64,000 bases of DNA from Glaciecola flavus (GCF_042646125.1 NZ_JBHRSW010000029.1:237161-301160), one strand, 5' to 3'; positions 8,675-18,427 are shown, numbered from the stretch's first letter. A program made the numbers and translations. The notes: generated by a model not told the origin, from the letters alone.

Positions 8675-11404
8675 CTAGTATTGATACCAAGGCTTGCCAT
8701 TTGCTCCATTAATATACCCGACATACCAACCGCTTCCCCAGCCTGCTGCCCATAGTAAATCAGGGTTTTCTGGATCGGGTTTAGCGTCGATGATTTTGTC
8801 GCTATTGGCAAGGTGAGTATTGATTTTTTTCCAAGTGCTGCCATCGTCTAACGACAAATACAAACCTGGATTCATAAATTGCCTGTCCATCCGCATTTGG
8901 TTTCCTGCGGTTAGCAAGATGATTTTGGGGTTTACCGGTGAGGTTTCGACTTGCAACACTAGCGGTGCAGAGAAAAACTTCTGCCAGGTTTCTCCGCCGT
9001 CTTTACTGCGCCATGCCCCTCCTTCTTCATAGGCACCATCGTAAAAACCGCCAGCACTGATAAACAGCTCATGACTTTGTTTGTCGATATATATATTGTT
9101 TACACTTTTGATAGGGTCAGGAATCGCTATTCGCTGCCAAGTGTCACCTTGGTCTTCTGTTTTGTATAAGCCGCCATTTTTGTCAGCGGCAGCGGCGTAT
9201 ATTACATTTGGATTTTCAGGATCGATAGCAAGCCTCCTTAGACTCGCATTTTCATGGAATCCAGTATTACTCACTTTCCAATTTAAGCCACCATCTACAG
9301 ACTTCATAAAACCATATCCGCCTTTTGTAGGTTCGCGTCTGGGCGCTCGGTAGATTTCTGAAAATGCATCTCGCTCGTTAACAAAAAACAGGGTGTTCGG
9401 ATTTGTCGGGTCTATCAGCAAAGAGTTACTGGCTGGTAACATGCCAGGTGGGCCCTGAATAACCTTACCGTCTGCACTATTTCGTTCGCTGGATGTTTCC
9501 ATTACGGTTGAAATGTTTTGCCACGATTTTCCGCCGTCGGTAGAGCGCCGCAGCTTGCCTTTATGTGCCTGACGCCAAGCCATAATATAAAGCGTATCGG
9601 GATCGTCTGGATGCACGGCCATTGTCGATATTGAATACATGCCATCCACTTGCGCTTGGCCTTCAATCTGCTTTAACGCGACTGCCTGAGGGTTGTCTAG
9701 GATTGTCATGGGAACAGTTTCCCACACACCGTGCTCTCCGCTGGTTAGTAGCCGGCGTTTGGGGATACCGGTGTCGAGCAACATAAAGCGACCGGGTAAG
9801 TCACTGTTTCCTCTTCCTATCCAAATTCCGCTACCTGGAGAGGTTTCGATATCGTCAATTTGTTGCCAAGTCTTGCCTTTATCACTCGATTTATGGGTTT
9901 GTTGGGCGATACTTAAAAAGACCTCTCCTTTAGAGTTGAACTCAAGTAGGCGATTGCCCTCTTTTTCTGCGTGGGCATCCATATAGGCTTGCACGTGCGA
10001 AAATTCTACGTTGGCATGAGAGGGGTTTTCTCTTGCGTCCCAATAGGCTTTGTCTTGATCACTAAGCCAGTATTTACCATGTCTGGCAACCACCTTCCAA
10101 GTTTGGCCGCCATCTAAGCTTTGCCATGCTTCGCCTGGCAAAAATGTTCTATCATGCTTTTTATTGTACGACACATAAATTTCATTTTTGTCCAATGGGT
10201 TGACCGCGATACGGTTAAACACCGGCAGAATGCTTTTGGGAAGTGTTGGGTATTGTTCTTTGGCTTTGTTTGAGCCAATACCTAACCAGTGACCTATTGC
10301 GCGGAAATATCGCCAGTGCTCGGCTGGGTAATTCACTTGGCTTAAGTCAAAGGCTAAGTTCCCCGTAATGTTCTGCCAGCTTTCGCCAAAGTCTGCACTG
10401 CTATATATTCCACCAGACGACTTAATAGACGAACCATCGGGGATGTAATGGGTTTGCTCTATTAAGTAAAAGATATGCTCACCGGAGCTTTCATCAAAAT
10501 AGTATGTGATATCCCGTGGCGAATTATGAGGCAGACCTTCGGCTTGAGTTAGCCAGTTTTCGCCTGCGTCTTTACTGTGCATCAAACCGTAGTTTGTTAA
10601 CATAACGATATGTTTGGAATTCTTGGGATTGACGATGATCTCCCCGACGTCTAGATTTTCAGGGAAATCCTTATCTATTTTTTTCCAACTACGGCCTTTG
10701 TTTTCTGATTTGAGTATATAGCCATAGTCTGCATAACTTAGGGTATTGCCATGGGGCTTTTTCATCGAGCGATGGTTTTCTTTGACATTCCAGTAGTCCC
10801 CTGCACCGACATACCAGATGCTATCATTGTTAGGATCGATAGCGATGTCACTTAAACGCATCCCAATTTGTTCGTCGTACCATCCTTTTTTGAAAGCCAG
10901 AGGATCGTAGGGATCTACGCCATACTGTTCATAAGAGGGGGATAATTCCGATAACTTGTGCCAACTTTTTCCTTGATCCAAGGATTCATAAATCCAACCA
11001 TTCCAATCCAACGCGACGGCATAATTGGGATCTTGTTGGGAAAACTCAATATCGATCACTCGCTTCATCTCTTGTCCAAGCTCATCGTGATCTTGGATGC
11101 TCTGCCATGACTCACCACCATCCCATGTGCCATAGGCAACGTGCATGTCGGGCGCGATAAACATGACATCTGGATTGGTCGGGTGAGTCCAGAGTTCCTC
11201 GTTGTAACCTGACATTCCAGGCCCGATGTTTTGCCATTTAACGATTGGATCAGATTCGACACGCTCAGATTTGAGTTTTTCAAAATAAACCTGCGTTGAC
11301 GAAGCGATAGTGCTGCTTTCTGCTTGTTGTTCATTTTGTTGTTTAGTACATGCAAGGAGAGCACTAACAATACAAGACACAGTAAAAAGGCGAATAAAAA
11401 GCAT
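8675..11404 (-). CDS. Large exported lipoprotein with Asp-box (BNR/sortilin-like) beta-propellers
   Basis: 909 residues. Lipoprotein signal with lipobox ALLAC (Cys19). The rest is built from repeated Asp-box motifs of the S-x-D-x-G-x-x-W type (for example WDGGESWQS, LDQGKSWHK, KDAGENWLT, TDGGKSWQN, VDGGLNWKV, TEDQGDTWQR, KDGGETWQK). This indicates two multi-blade propellers like those in sialidase-fold, GH74-like and VPS10/sortilin proteins. Interspersed IDPNNP-type turns (NPKNSKHI, DPENPNVIYA) are typical of these families. No catalytic set for a glycosidase can be named from sequence, so an enzymatic or binding role is open. The gene is monocistronic, with palindromes beyond both ends. Confidence 0.75.
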   Translation of the reverse strand: MLFIRLFTVSCIVSALLACTKQQNEQQAESSTIASSTQVYFEKLKSERVESDPIVKWQNIGPGMSGYNEELWTHPTNPDVMFIAPDMHVAYGTWDGGESWQSIQDHDELGQEMKRVIDIEFSQQDPNYAVALDWNGWIYESLDQGKSWHKLSELSPSYEQYGVDPYDPLAFKKGWYDEQIGMRLSDIAIDPNNDSIWYVGAGDYWNVKENHRSMKKPHGNTLSYADYGYILKSENKGRSWKKIDKDFPENLDVGEIIVNPKNSKHIVMLTNYGLMHSKDAGENWLTQAEGLPHNSPRDITYYFDESSGEHIFYLIEQTHYIPDGSSIKSSGGIYSSADFGESWQNITGNLAFDLSQVNYPAEHWRYFRAIGHWLGIGSNKAKEQYPTLPKSILPVFNRIAVNPLDKNEIYVSYNKKHDRTFLPGEAWQSLDGGQTWKVVARHGKYWLSDQDKAYWDARENPSHANVEFSHVQAYMDAHAEKEGNRLLEFNSKGEVFLSIAQQTHKSSDKGKTWQQIDDIETSPGSGIWIGRGNSDLPGRFMLLDTGIPKRRLLTSGEHGVWETVPMTILDNPQAVALKQIEGQAQVDGMYSISTMAVHPDDPDTLYIMAWRQAHKGKLRRSTDGGKSWQNISTVMETSSERNSADGKVIQGPPGMLPASNSLLIDPTNPNTLFFVNERDAFSEIYRAPRREPTKGGYGFMKSVDGGLNWKVSNTGFHENASLRRLAIDPENPNVIYAAAADKNGGLYKTEDQGDTWQRIAIPDPIKSVNNIYIDKQSHELFISAGGFYDGAYEEGGAWRSKDGGETWQKFFSAPLVLQVETSPVNPKIILLTAGNQMRMDRQFMNPGLYLSLDDGSTWKKINTHLANSDKIIDAKPDPENPDLLWAAGWGSGWYVGYINGANGKPWYQY

Positions 11405-11794
11405 AAATACAACCTTAGAAAATGCGTAGCGCTGTGTTTAGGGCGGCGCTGAGCAGTGTTTGAGTTCTGGTTAATATTTAATGTTACCTTAAATTTACAT
11501 GCGATTGATAACTTTTACATATAAACAGGTTTGTGTTCAGGATAGGGCAGGCATATACAGGGTAAATAGGACAGTAGTGGCTGGGCGTCAATAGAATCAA
11601 AATTTGTTTTTCATGGAAGAAAAACTAAAGTGTATACGGATATACTTGCAGCGTTTTTGATTCTATTGGCGCCCAGTCACACTGTTCTGTATACCCTGTA
11701 TGAGCCCGCCGTAAAACTGAGCTTAAAGAAAACAGACAAAAGGCAACAGTCTTGAGTATACTGCAAGCAAGGTTATCAACTGGCGGGGTTTGTG
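11405..11794. other. Divergent intergenic region holding palindrome D
   Basis: 390 bases between the minus-strand Asp-box lipoprotein and plus-strand creA. Promoters for both must lie here. The centre is filled by the palindrome at 11547-11709. No gene is seen. Confidence 0.5.
11547..11709. repeat. Long-arm palindrome, copy D (different stems, same architecture)
   Basis: Arms 11547-11602 and 11655-11709 (about 55 bp, roughly 85% paired; the inner 20 bases nearly perfect). The core again has two small hairpins, but with different stem sequences. Read on the minus strand they are AAGTATATCCGTATACACTT and GTTTTTCTTCCATGAAAAAC. The apical loops are TCCG and TCCA, matching the TCCN loops of copies A-C. 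An ACGCT-like stretch precedes the first hairpin, as in copy B. It lies between divergent genes, so it cannot be a simple terminator for both. Confidence 0.75.
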
Positions 11795-12268
11795 ATGAAC
11801 CATTCATTTTGTAAGAGCCTATTTTTTCTAGCGCTTGTCTTTACTCTAGTGGCTTGTAGTGACAAAGAAGTGGGGGACGTATCTTTGGGTGTATTTACGA
11901 CAAAAGATATTAAGATTGATGCATTGCAAGACCCGATAGTAACTGGCGTAACTTGCCACATATCGAGTATTGAAGCCAATCTGGATTTGTCCGACCCCTC
12001 AGATAGTTCTATTGCATGTAGGCAGGTGGGTGAGATTAGTTCTGCTATGCTAGCCGAGATTGATCAGTCTGCATCGGGTGAGGTGGTATTTAAAAAATCC
12101 AAGAGTATATTTTTCAAAAACATGAAAGTCCGTCGCATTTACGATAAAAAGCATCAAACTTTAATTTATGTTTCCTACTCCACCAAAGAAACATCAGGCA
12201 GTTACAAACACAGTTTATCGACCGTGCCTTTGTGGGGGACTGCAGCCTACACGAGCCAAAGTGAGTAA
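11795..12268 (+). CDS. creA: CreA-family lipoprotein
   Basis: 157 residues. Signal ending in lipobox LVAC at about residue 20. The mature part has the conserved CreA layout: VGDVSLGVFTTKDIKIDALQDP, GVTCHIS, SDSSIACRQVG and FKKSKSIFFKNMKVRRIYD. The two cysteines outside the lipobox are typical of the family. Function of CreA is not established. The ATG at 11795 is preferred over an upstream GTG (11792); a GGCGGGG stretch sits about 10 bases upstream. The stop overlaps the start proposed for the next gene. Confidence 0.85.
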   Translation: MNHSFCKSLFFLALVFTLVACSDKEVGDVSLGVFTTKDIKIDALQDPIVTGVTCHISSIEANLDLSDPSDSSIACRQVGEISSAMLAEIDQSASGEVVFKKSKSIFFKNMKVRRIYDKKHQTLIYVSYSTKETSGSYKHSLSTVPLWGTAAYTSQSE

Positions 12269-12896
12269 GAAAGATAATCAGCATCAAGGTATCCCGCTAG
12301 TGCAGCAATACAAAACACTATGCGAAGCAAAAACTGCTATATCAAAATGTAGGCATTGTGAGCCTGATTTGCCTTTAGGTGCAAAGCCAATATTTCAGTT
12401 ACACAAAGACGCAAAAATCCTTATCGCAGGGCAAGCGCCAGGTCGAATTACGCACCAAAGTGGTATTCCATTTGATGATCCAAGTGGAAAGCGACTGCGA
12501 GAGTGGCTGCAAGTAGACGAACACAAGTTTTATGATCCGCAGAGCTTTGCTATTTTGCCTATGGCATTTTGCTATCCCGGAAAAGCTGCGTCGGGTGATG
12601 CGCCTCCCAATCCTGCCTGTGCAAATTTGTGGCGGCAGCCAGTGCTTAACCTTTTACCCAATATTGAGTTGACGCTACTAATCGGCAACTACGCTCAACA
12701 GTGGCATTGCCCAAATGAACGTGCGACTACACTAACCGAACGCGTAAAACATTGGAAAACGCAATGGCCTACACAACTCGCCTTACCTCATCCCAGCCCG
12801 CGAAATAATATTTGGCTAAAGAAAAACCCATGGTTTGAAAGCGACATCTTACCTCGTTTAAGGGCGAGAGTTCGCGAGATATTAAGTTCTGATTAA
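12261..12896 (+). CDS. Uracil-DNA glycosylase family protein
   Basis: About 211 residues from a GTG at 12261 that overlaps the creA stop by 8 bases. The reading frame is open further upstream, so the start is uncertain. Motifs of the UDG superfamily are visible: GQAPGRITHQSGIPF (catalytic water-activating/Pro loop), DDPSGKRLREWL, ILPMAFCYPG, LLIGNYAQQWH and LPHPSPRNNIW (His-Pro-Ser-Pro leucine-intercalation region). Many relatives are annotated as uracil-DNA glycosylase family without tested activity. A pair CRHC near the N-terminus could bind metal, but the four cysteines of the Fe-S family-4 enzymes are not seen. Confidence 0.8.
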   Translation: MSKKDNQHQGIPLVQQYKTLCEAKTAISKCRHCEPDLPLGAKPIFQLHKDAKILIAGQAPGRITHQSGIPFDDPSGKRLREWLQVDEHKFYDPQSFAILPMAFCYPGKAASGDAPPNPACANLWRQPVLNLLPNIELTLLIGNYAQQWHCPNERATTLTERVKHWKTQWPTQLALPHPSPRNNIWLKKNPWFESDILPRLRARVREILSSD

Positions 12897-13038
12897 GTTC
12901 AGAATAATAACATAGCCTTGAAGCTATAAAGCCTTACATTTACTGACATCTTTTCACAATTACTCATTATTTTGTAAACGGAATGCGCGCTTGCACAACG
13001 GCATACTTAATCCACAATATTTATTGATTGGATTGAGT

Positions 13039-14541
13039 ATGAAAAACAAACGCAAAGCAATGCTATGGACAACACTGAGCGCACTTACAGCTACTGTGCT
13101 CCTTGGATGTAACAACAAGTCTGAAGTGAGCAGCCCCAAAACTGAACCCCCTCCTGCTGAGCCAGCAAATCCAGATCTGCCACTGACTGATGGCATATGG
13201 CAATCCAAAGCTTATGGGATGATATTGGAGTTTGAGGGCGATACACATCGGCTGTATCAATTTACCTCAGATTATTGCCAACTGGGTGACTATGGTTTGG
13301 ATAGTAAGGCTTTACTAGAGAGCGTTTTAGTATCCGATGACGGGAAATCAATGGAAACCAGTTTTACCGGTTTAAAAGTGCCAGGTATCGTTATGACTAA
13401 GGAAAGCTATTTACCTGACAACTGTGCACACAATTTGATCCCCAACAAAGGGCATAGCGCATACGAATACAATCCACAGCAAGAGTTTGAGATTTTTTGG
13501 CAGACTTTCAACGAACACTATGCTTTTTTCCATCTCGAAGGGGTGGATTGGGATGAAATTTATCAGCTTGCCAACAGTCATATCAGCGACAACACCTCTG
13601 AGGAAGAATTGTTCGACATATTCTCGTCAATGGTGGCACCACTGAAAGACTTTCACGTATTTTTGGAAAACGAAGTGCAAGACTTGGAATTCAGTACCGA
13701 AAGAAAGACAAGTAACGCCGATATTGCCTTAGCTGAATATTTAGAAATCAACCAACTGCACCCTCCTTTGTCTTTTGAGGAAATCTTGGCATTTGAAGCA
13801 TATTTGCAAGATGCTGAAGATCTCTCGTTTGATATCATTCAAAGCTATTTTGCCGCCGACACCGATGTAAAGGTTAACGACTCTGATACCATGGTTTGGG
13901 CAATGCTTGAAAACAATATTGCCTATCTTAATCTTTCAACGATGGATATCGCTGAAATCGCCGAAGATGGAAACACAATTGCGGAAAATCGCAAGATTTT
14001 CGATAAAATCCTTGATGAACTAGTAGAAGATCTAAAAGACGCGAAAGGCATAATAATCGATCTGCGCTACAATCAAGGTGGCGATGATTTTGTCGGGCAA
14101 ATGATTGCTCAACGCTTTTTTTCTGCGCGCAGTCACTTTTACAGTAAACAAGCCCGCTTGGGCGAAGGTCGCACGCCTCTGCAAACTGTGTATGTCGAGC
14201 CAAAAGGCGAGACCATACTGGATAAACCAACGGTGGTACTAACGAGCAGTAGTACAGCAAGTGCAGCAGAAACTTTTGCTTTGGGGATGCGCGAACATAG
14301 TAAGGTGGTGCTTATTGGTGAAGCAACGGCGGGTGGGCTATCTGATACTTTACCCAAATCCTTGCCTCACGGTATGACTTACACCTTGTCAAACGAATTT
14401 TACTTGTCAGCAGAGGGCGTGTCATACGAAGGCGAGGGTGTGCCGGTGGATATTGAGCAAGCATTTTTTCGTCGCGCACAGCTAGACGCGGGTATCGACG
14501 GCGGCATAGAAAAAGCACGCGAATGGATAATGGCACAATAA
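13039..14541 (+). CDS. S41-family peptidase, lipoprotein
   Basis: 500 residues from ATG 13039. Lipoprotein signal with lipobox VLLGC, then a Pro-rich linker (PPPAEPANPDLP). The N-terminal domain is beta-rich. The S41 (tail-specific/tricorn-like) core includes IIDLRYNQGGDDFVGQMIA and TSSSTASAAETFALG, with Ser408 the probable nucleophile, followed by VLIGEATAGGLS. No PDZ domain is evident. The family cleaves unstructured C-termini or peptides; here it would act in the periplasm or outer membrane. An upstream in-frame ATG at 12991 would spoil the signal peptide and is not used. Confidence 0.85.
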   Translation: MKNKRKAMLWTTLSALTATVLLGCNNKSEVSSPKTEPPPAEPANPDLPLTDGIWQSKAYGMILEFEGDTHRLYQFTSDYCQLGDYGLDSKALLESVLVSDDGKSMETSFTGLKVPGIVMTKESYLPDNCAHNLIPNKGHSAYEYNPQQEFEIFWQTFNEHYAFFHLEGVDWDEIYQLANSHISDNTSEEELFDIFSSMVAPLKDFHVFLENEVQDLEFSTERKTSNADIALAEYLEINQLHPPLSFEEILAFEAYLQDAEDLSFDIIQSYFAADTDVKVNDSDTMVWAMLENNIAYLNLSTMDIAEIAEDGNTIAENRKIFDKILDELVEDLKDAKGIIIDLRYNQGGDDFVGQMIAQRFFSARSHFYSKQARLGEGRTPLQTVYVEPKGETILDKPTVVLTSSSTASAAETFALGMREHSKVVLIGEATAGGLSDTLPKSLPHGMTYTLSNEFYLSAEGVSYEGEGVPVDIEQAFFRRAQLDAGIDGGIEKAREWIMAQ

Positions 14542-14640
14542 GTTTACACCTATTTTCGCTAAGTCATTAATTTTAATATCTAATTTGCCTCTATCCGTGC
14601 AATCGTGTACCTTAGACCAAAGTTGAGTTATATAGAGAAC

Positions 14641-14683
14641 GTTCGATTTTGTTTGTTGTGTAATTATTGAACAAATTTCGAAC
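14641..14683. promoter_or_regulatory. Imperfect inverted repeat upstream of the sigma factor gene
   Basis: GTTCGATTTTGTT (14641-14653) is the approximate reverse complement of AACAAATTTCGAAC (14670-14683), with a 16-base spacer. It lies 29 bases before the sigma gene start and could be an operator for autoregulation. Sequence only; no matching known motif. Confidence 0.35.
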
Positions 14684-14711
14684 AAGCTTTAATTGGTTGC
14701 GCGGATAGTAG

Positions 14712-15515
14712 ATGACAGAAAGGGGACAAGACCCAACAGGTACCAGTAGCCGAGATTTAGTCGCGCAAATTCAAGCGGGTAACCGCGCCGCAGAAGAAAC
14801 ACTCGTACTAAAATACTGGAAAAGCCTTTATTTCATTATCAATCGCAAAGCTAATGCGCCTGACTTATCGGCTGATCTTGTTCAAGACACCCTACTTACC
14901 GTCATCGAAAAAGCCAGAAAGGGTGAAATCGAAAATGCCGATGCGCTTGCTAGCTTTATCCGGCAGACAGGCATGAATTTATTACTGGCTCACTACCGCA
15001 AAGAAGCACGACGCAAAACAGACACCCAAGAAGACAATGAGCTGCCTTTCCCCGACTTGAGCCCAAACGTCGAACACAAACTCCAGCACGACGAGCTGGT
15101 TTGCCTAGTCAACAGCGTAATTGACGAAATGCCGACGCCACGAGACAAAGATATACTGTTTCGCTATTATTTACATGGTCAAAGCAAAGACTTGGTATGC
15201 GAAGAATTATCATTGTCGAGCATGCATTTTGACCGCGTGTTGTTTCGTGCACGAACGCGACTTAAAGAAATAATAGCTAAAAAGCTAAAAGTAGAGCCCC
15301 GCGCACTAAAGCTCGCCAAGTTATTAGCCATAATTAGTTTTTGTATTGGTTTGGCGCAATATATCGATTTTACTGATGCAGTTGATGGGGTGGCATCAAA
15401 ATTTGTCAATCAAGTGGGAGTTTTTGCAGACACACGACACTATGTAAGTCATCAATCTGCAAACAAAGGTTTTATATACCGCACCTCTCCCGTGGTGTTT
15501 AAACGAGATTATTAA
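14712..15515 (+). CDS. ECF-type RNA polymerase sigma factor with membrane-spanning C-terminal extension
   Basis: 267 residues. Region 2 (about 15-100: DLVAQIQAGNRAAEE, ADLVQDTLLTVIEKA, FIRQTGMNLLLAHYRKEARR) and region 4 (about 130-195: IDEMPTPRDKDILFRYYLHG, RTRLKEI) are clear. After region 4 there are some 70 extra residues with a hydrophobic helix (LAKLLAIISFCIGLAQY, about 199-215), which ordinary ECF factors lack. The stop overlaps the next start (TAATG), so the two genes are translationally coupled and the neighbour is probably its regulator. Confidence 0.85.
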   Translation: MTERGQDPTGTSSRDLVAQIQAGNRAAEETLVLKYWKSLYFIINRKANAPDLSADLVQDTLLTVIEKARKGEIENADALASFIRQTGMNLLLAHYRKEARRKTDTQEDNELPFPDLSPNVEHKLQHDELVCLVNSVIDEMPTPRDKDILFRYYLHGQSKDLVCEELSLSSMHFDRVLFRARTRLKEIIAKKLKVEPRALKLAKLLAIISFCIGLAQYIDFTDAVDGVASKFVNQVGVFADTRHYVSHQSANKGFIYRTSPVVFKRDY

Positions 15516-16180
15516 TGTCTAAAATGAGCCGTGAACAAATCGAACAAAACAATATCGCCATGCGGTATTTGCGTAAACAGCTCAGTGCAGATGACGAGGC
15601 AGAATTTGAAGCGTATTTGCTGGAACACCCAGAACTGATCGAATCACTGGAAGTAGATGCCGTCTTCACTAAACATATTCAAGCCACACAACAAGTTGTA
15701 AACCTAAAAGAGCATCGTCTAAAGAAGATGTTCGCCAGCCACGCGCTGACTGCATTCGGAAGTGCAGCCGCGTGTGCTTTGTTTTTTCTTACCGTTCAAC
15801 CAAGCCCAGAGGACACGTTTGATTACGCCGCGGGTAGCTTGCAAGAAATCGTGTTCGAAGGTGACTACCGAAATTTTGGTGTAACGCAAGAAAAATCAAA
15901 GAACACCGCGAATGTGACTACAATGAGTGATTTTGTGGTGTTAAAAATGCCCGTGTCAGCAGATTTTGATATTCAAAATCAGGCGTATGTGGTGATCACA
16001 CAAGCCGATTCCGATGAAGAGCTAGTGCGAGTCGAAAATTTGCAAGTGTCTGAATTTGGTGACGTCGCGCTCGTCCTGCCTTACGCCTTTGCCCAAAGAA
16101 AAAATTTGCAGATTAAGTTATATAATCGCGAAACTAACACCTTAGACGCAGAGTTTAGTTTAAACACTCAAGTGCAATGA
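15515..16180 (+). CDS. Putative anti-sigma factor, single-pass membrane protein
   Basis: 221 residues, translationally coupled to the sigma factor. The N-terminal helical region (IAMRYLRKQLSADDEAEFEAYLLEHPEL) resembles the anti-sigma domain of FecR/RskA-like proteins, without the zinc HxxxCxxC motif. One transmembrane helix (about 73-90, ALTAFGSAAACALFFLTV) leads to a periplasmic beta-rich domain. Role as sensor/anti-sigma is inferred from position and topology. The 3' end overlaps the opposing AraC-type gene by 13 bases. Confidence 0.7.
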   Translation: MSKMSREQIEQNNIAMRYLRKQLSADDEAEFEAYLLEHPELIESLEVDAVFTKHIQATQQVVNLKEHRLKKMFASHALTAFGSAAACALFFLTVQPSPEDTFDYAAGSLQEIVFEGDYRNFGVTQEKSKNTANVTTMSDFVVLKMPVSADFDIQNQAYVVITQADSDEELVRVENLQVSEFGDVALVLPYAFAQRKNLQIKLYNRETNTLDAEFSLNTQVQ

Positions 16181-17241
16181 GTTTGACGATACTGATTGGG
16201 TGTAAGTCCAGTTGTCGATTTAAACGCACGCGTGAATGGTCCCAGCGAAGCAAAGCCACTTTCCAAACCTACCACCAGAACCGACCATTTTTCTTTATCC
16301 GGATCAGACAAAATGGATTTTGCGTGTTCAATTCGTAAGGCATTGACGTAACTATTAAAATTCTTTGCCTGAAGATCATAACGCAGGGCGCGACTGATTT
16401 TGTACTCTGAAACTTGAAGTGCTCCTGCTAGATCCGCCACTTTTAAATTGCTGGTTAAAAAGCCTTGCTGTTCAATAAGTAATGCTCGAATTTTGTTCGC
16501 CAGCGCTATGTCACCAAGCTGTCTATTTGAGGGATGCGCGGTATTAACAGAGGACGGGGGTTGTGGTGCTTGACACCACAGCAGTAGAGCCTGTGTAGTA
16601 CACAACATAAACAGAGTAACTAAAGCTAGCGTGTTTTCTATTACATGTGTATCGGAGGCGTATATTACTTGTACCGTTTTACATATCGCCACTGCCATGA
16701 AAAATGCCGATACATAAACGATGCGTTGCGCTTTTTGCAGCTTGTTTAAGGTATTGAAAGCCCTTAAGCCCTCCCAAATAGACGCGATCAAAACACACGA
16801 CGATAGCATGACAATGAGTTCGCTTAAAATACCATTTACAAAGGAGCTTGATGACTGGCTAAACATCAATTGGCTATTCGCAAAAAGATACCCTTGTTTG
16901 AACATTATTAACATCGCCAACGAGATGGCAAAGGCAAGGTGATGAACCCCGAAGGCTTGTCCTTGCCTAAACAAGGCGCGAGAAAACAACCAATACACAT
17001 TGCAAGTGGCGCAAGCCGCAATGCCTACCAGATACTGATAGTCACCTATTGACTGGTCGGTGATTTTTTTTACCGCAGAAAAAGCAACGGAGCCGCAAAA
17101 AATAGCAAAGAGAATATGAACGCTACGTTTTTTAGAAACCAATAGCTGCGCAATCATAAGCGCAATTGCTACGATTAGCACTCCTTTCTGTACAGTGTCA
17201 TTGTCAAACATATAGGCGCAGATACATCGGCTTTCTACCAT
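16168..17241 (-). CDS. AraC-family regulator with polytopic membrane sensor domain
   Basis: About 357 residues from an ATG at 17241 with TTAGGAT upstream; the frame extends to 17385 but without a better start. The N-terminal ~230 residues hold six or seven hydrophobic helices (for example GVLIVAIALMIAQLLV, LAFAISLAMLIMF, LALVTLFMLCTTQALLLWC). The C-terminus is a two-helix-turn-helix AraC domain (LKVADLAGALQVSEYKISRAL and the second HTH LGPFTRAFKSTTGLTPNQYR). Such membrane AraC proteins sense envelope or lipid signals. It is divergent from the DUF2306 gene, a possible target. Confidence 0.85.
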   Translation of the reverse strand: MVESRCICAYMFDNDTVQKGVLIVAIALMIAQLLVSKKRSVHILFAIFCGSVAFSAVKKITDQSIGDYQYLVGIAACATCNVYWLFSRALFRQGQAFGVHHLAFAISLAMLIMFKQGYLFANSQLMFSQSSSSFVNGILSELIVMLSSCVLIASIWEGLRAFNTLNKLQKAQRIVYVSAFFMAVAICKTVQVIYASDTHVIENTLALVTLFMLCTTQALLLWCQAPQPPSSVNTAHPSNRQLGDIALANKIRALLIEQQGFLTSNLKVADLAGALQVSEYKISRALRYDLQAKNFNSYVNALRIEHAKSILSDPDKEKWSVLVVGLESGFASLGPFTRAFKSTTGLTPNQYRQTHCT

Positions 17242-17408
17242 ATTTGGTATCCTAATTTTTGCTACCCCACATGCACAAGCCGATATTTGAAACAAAATGT
17301 AAGCATCGATATTTTTAGTATGCCGATTTTCAAAATCAGCACGATTTCTAGAGGCACACGCGACATGATAAAGCCAAATCATCACAACAAATGTAGGGAG
17401 TCGTAGCT

Positions 17409-18251
17409 TTGTCTAGCCATTTTTTTTCGCATACTTCAAGTGTCAGCCCATCAGCAAATACATATCTGAAAATCGCCGCTATATCATGGGGTGCGGTTGC
17501 GTTGATGGGGCAGTGGGCTTTTGCCGTCTATATATTAACGATATACGTGATTGCCCAATATCGGGGACTAGATATTAGCGTGTTCTCACCGGGACAAGGT
17601 GCAGAAAACACCTCAGGGTTTAGCGGTTTTGTATTTTTTCTGCATATCCTGCCTGCAATAATCATGGCCGTGTCGGTTATTTTTCAATTGCTTCCGAACA
17701 TTCGACGACGCTACCCATTATTGCATCGTTGGAACGGACGTTTGTTTTTTGTTCTTGGCGTATCAGGCGCAATCACTGGCTTGTATTTAACTTGGGGAGC
17801 GGGTCTGCGCTTTTCTGACATTGGTGCAATTGGGATAAGCGTAAACGGAGTACTAATTTTGATTGCGATAGGCTTTGCTTGGCATACTGCACGTCACAAA
17901 CGCTATGCAGAACACATGCGTTGGGCGGTGCATAGTTTTATTCTGGTCAACGCTGTATGGACGTTTCGCTTATATTTAACTGCGTGGTTTATGGTAAATC
18001 AGGGTAGCAATGGCAATTCTCCTAACCTAGATGGACCTGTCGACATATTTATTTCTTTTGCTTGCTACCTCTTGCCTATGGCGATAGTCGAACTATATTT
18101 TTGGGCGAAACGCAGCAAACAAATGCATGCCATGCTAATCGCTGCTGCAGCATTGAGCATGGGGACACTCATCACTTTACTTGGCGTAATATCGGCAACG
18201 CTAATGATGTGGATGCCAAGAATAAACCGCGTCATCGAGGCCATTTCGTAA
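17409..18251 (+). CDS. DUF2306-family integral membrane protein
   Basis: 280 residues with about seven transmembrane helices (ISWGAVALMGQWAFAVYIL, FVFFLHILPAIIMAVSV, LFFVLGVSGAITGLYL, ISVNGVLILIAIGFAW and others). The HRWNGRLFF and HMRWAVHSF histidine-containing segments fit predicted membrane proteins of DUF2306. The only good start is a TTG at 17409, supported by GGGAG 7 bases upstream. Function unknown; divergent from the AraC-type gene, with 167 bp between starts. Confidence 0.75.
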   Translation: MSSHFFSHTSSVSPSANTYLKIAAISWGAVALMGQWAFAVYILTIYVIAQYRGLDISVFSPGQGAENTSGFSGFVFFLHILPAIIMAVSVIFQLLPNIRRRYPLLHRWNGRLFFVLGVSGAITGLYLTWGAGLRFSDIGAIGISVNGVLILIAIGFAWHTARHKRYAEHMRWAVHSFILVNAVWTFRLYLTAWFMVNQGSNGNSPNLDGPVDIFISFACYLLPMAIVELYFWAKRSKQMHAMLIAAAALSMGTLITLLGVISATLMMWMPRINRVIEAIS

Positions 18252-18427
18252 AGCGATATTCTCTTTAATGGCTTGATACTCACAAAACAAAGCCATTGAA
18301 CGAGACAAAGCCTTTCGTAACTAAAAGTGCGCATGCTGCTGGACGTCCAAAGACGACAAAGTACGATAAATTTCAATACTTTATTTTACAAAAAAGCATC
18401 GACATTACTGATTAAGTCGACTAGATT

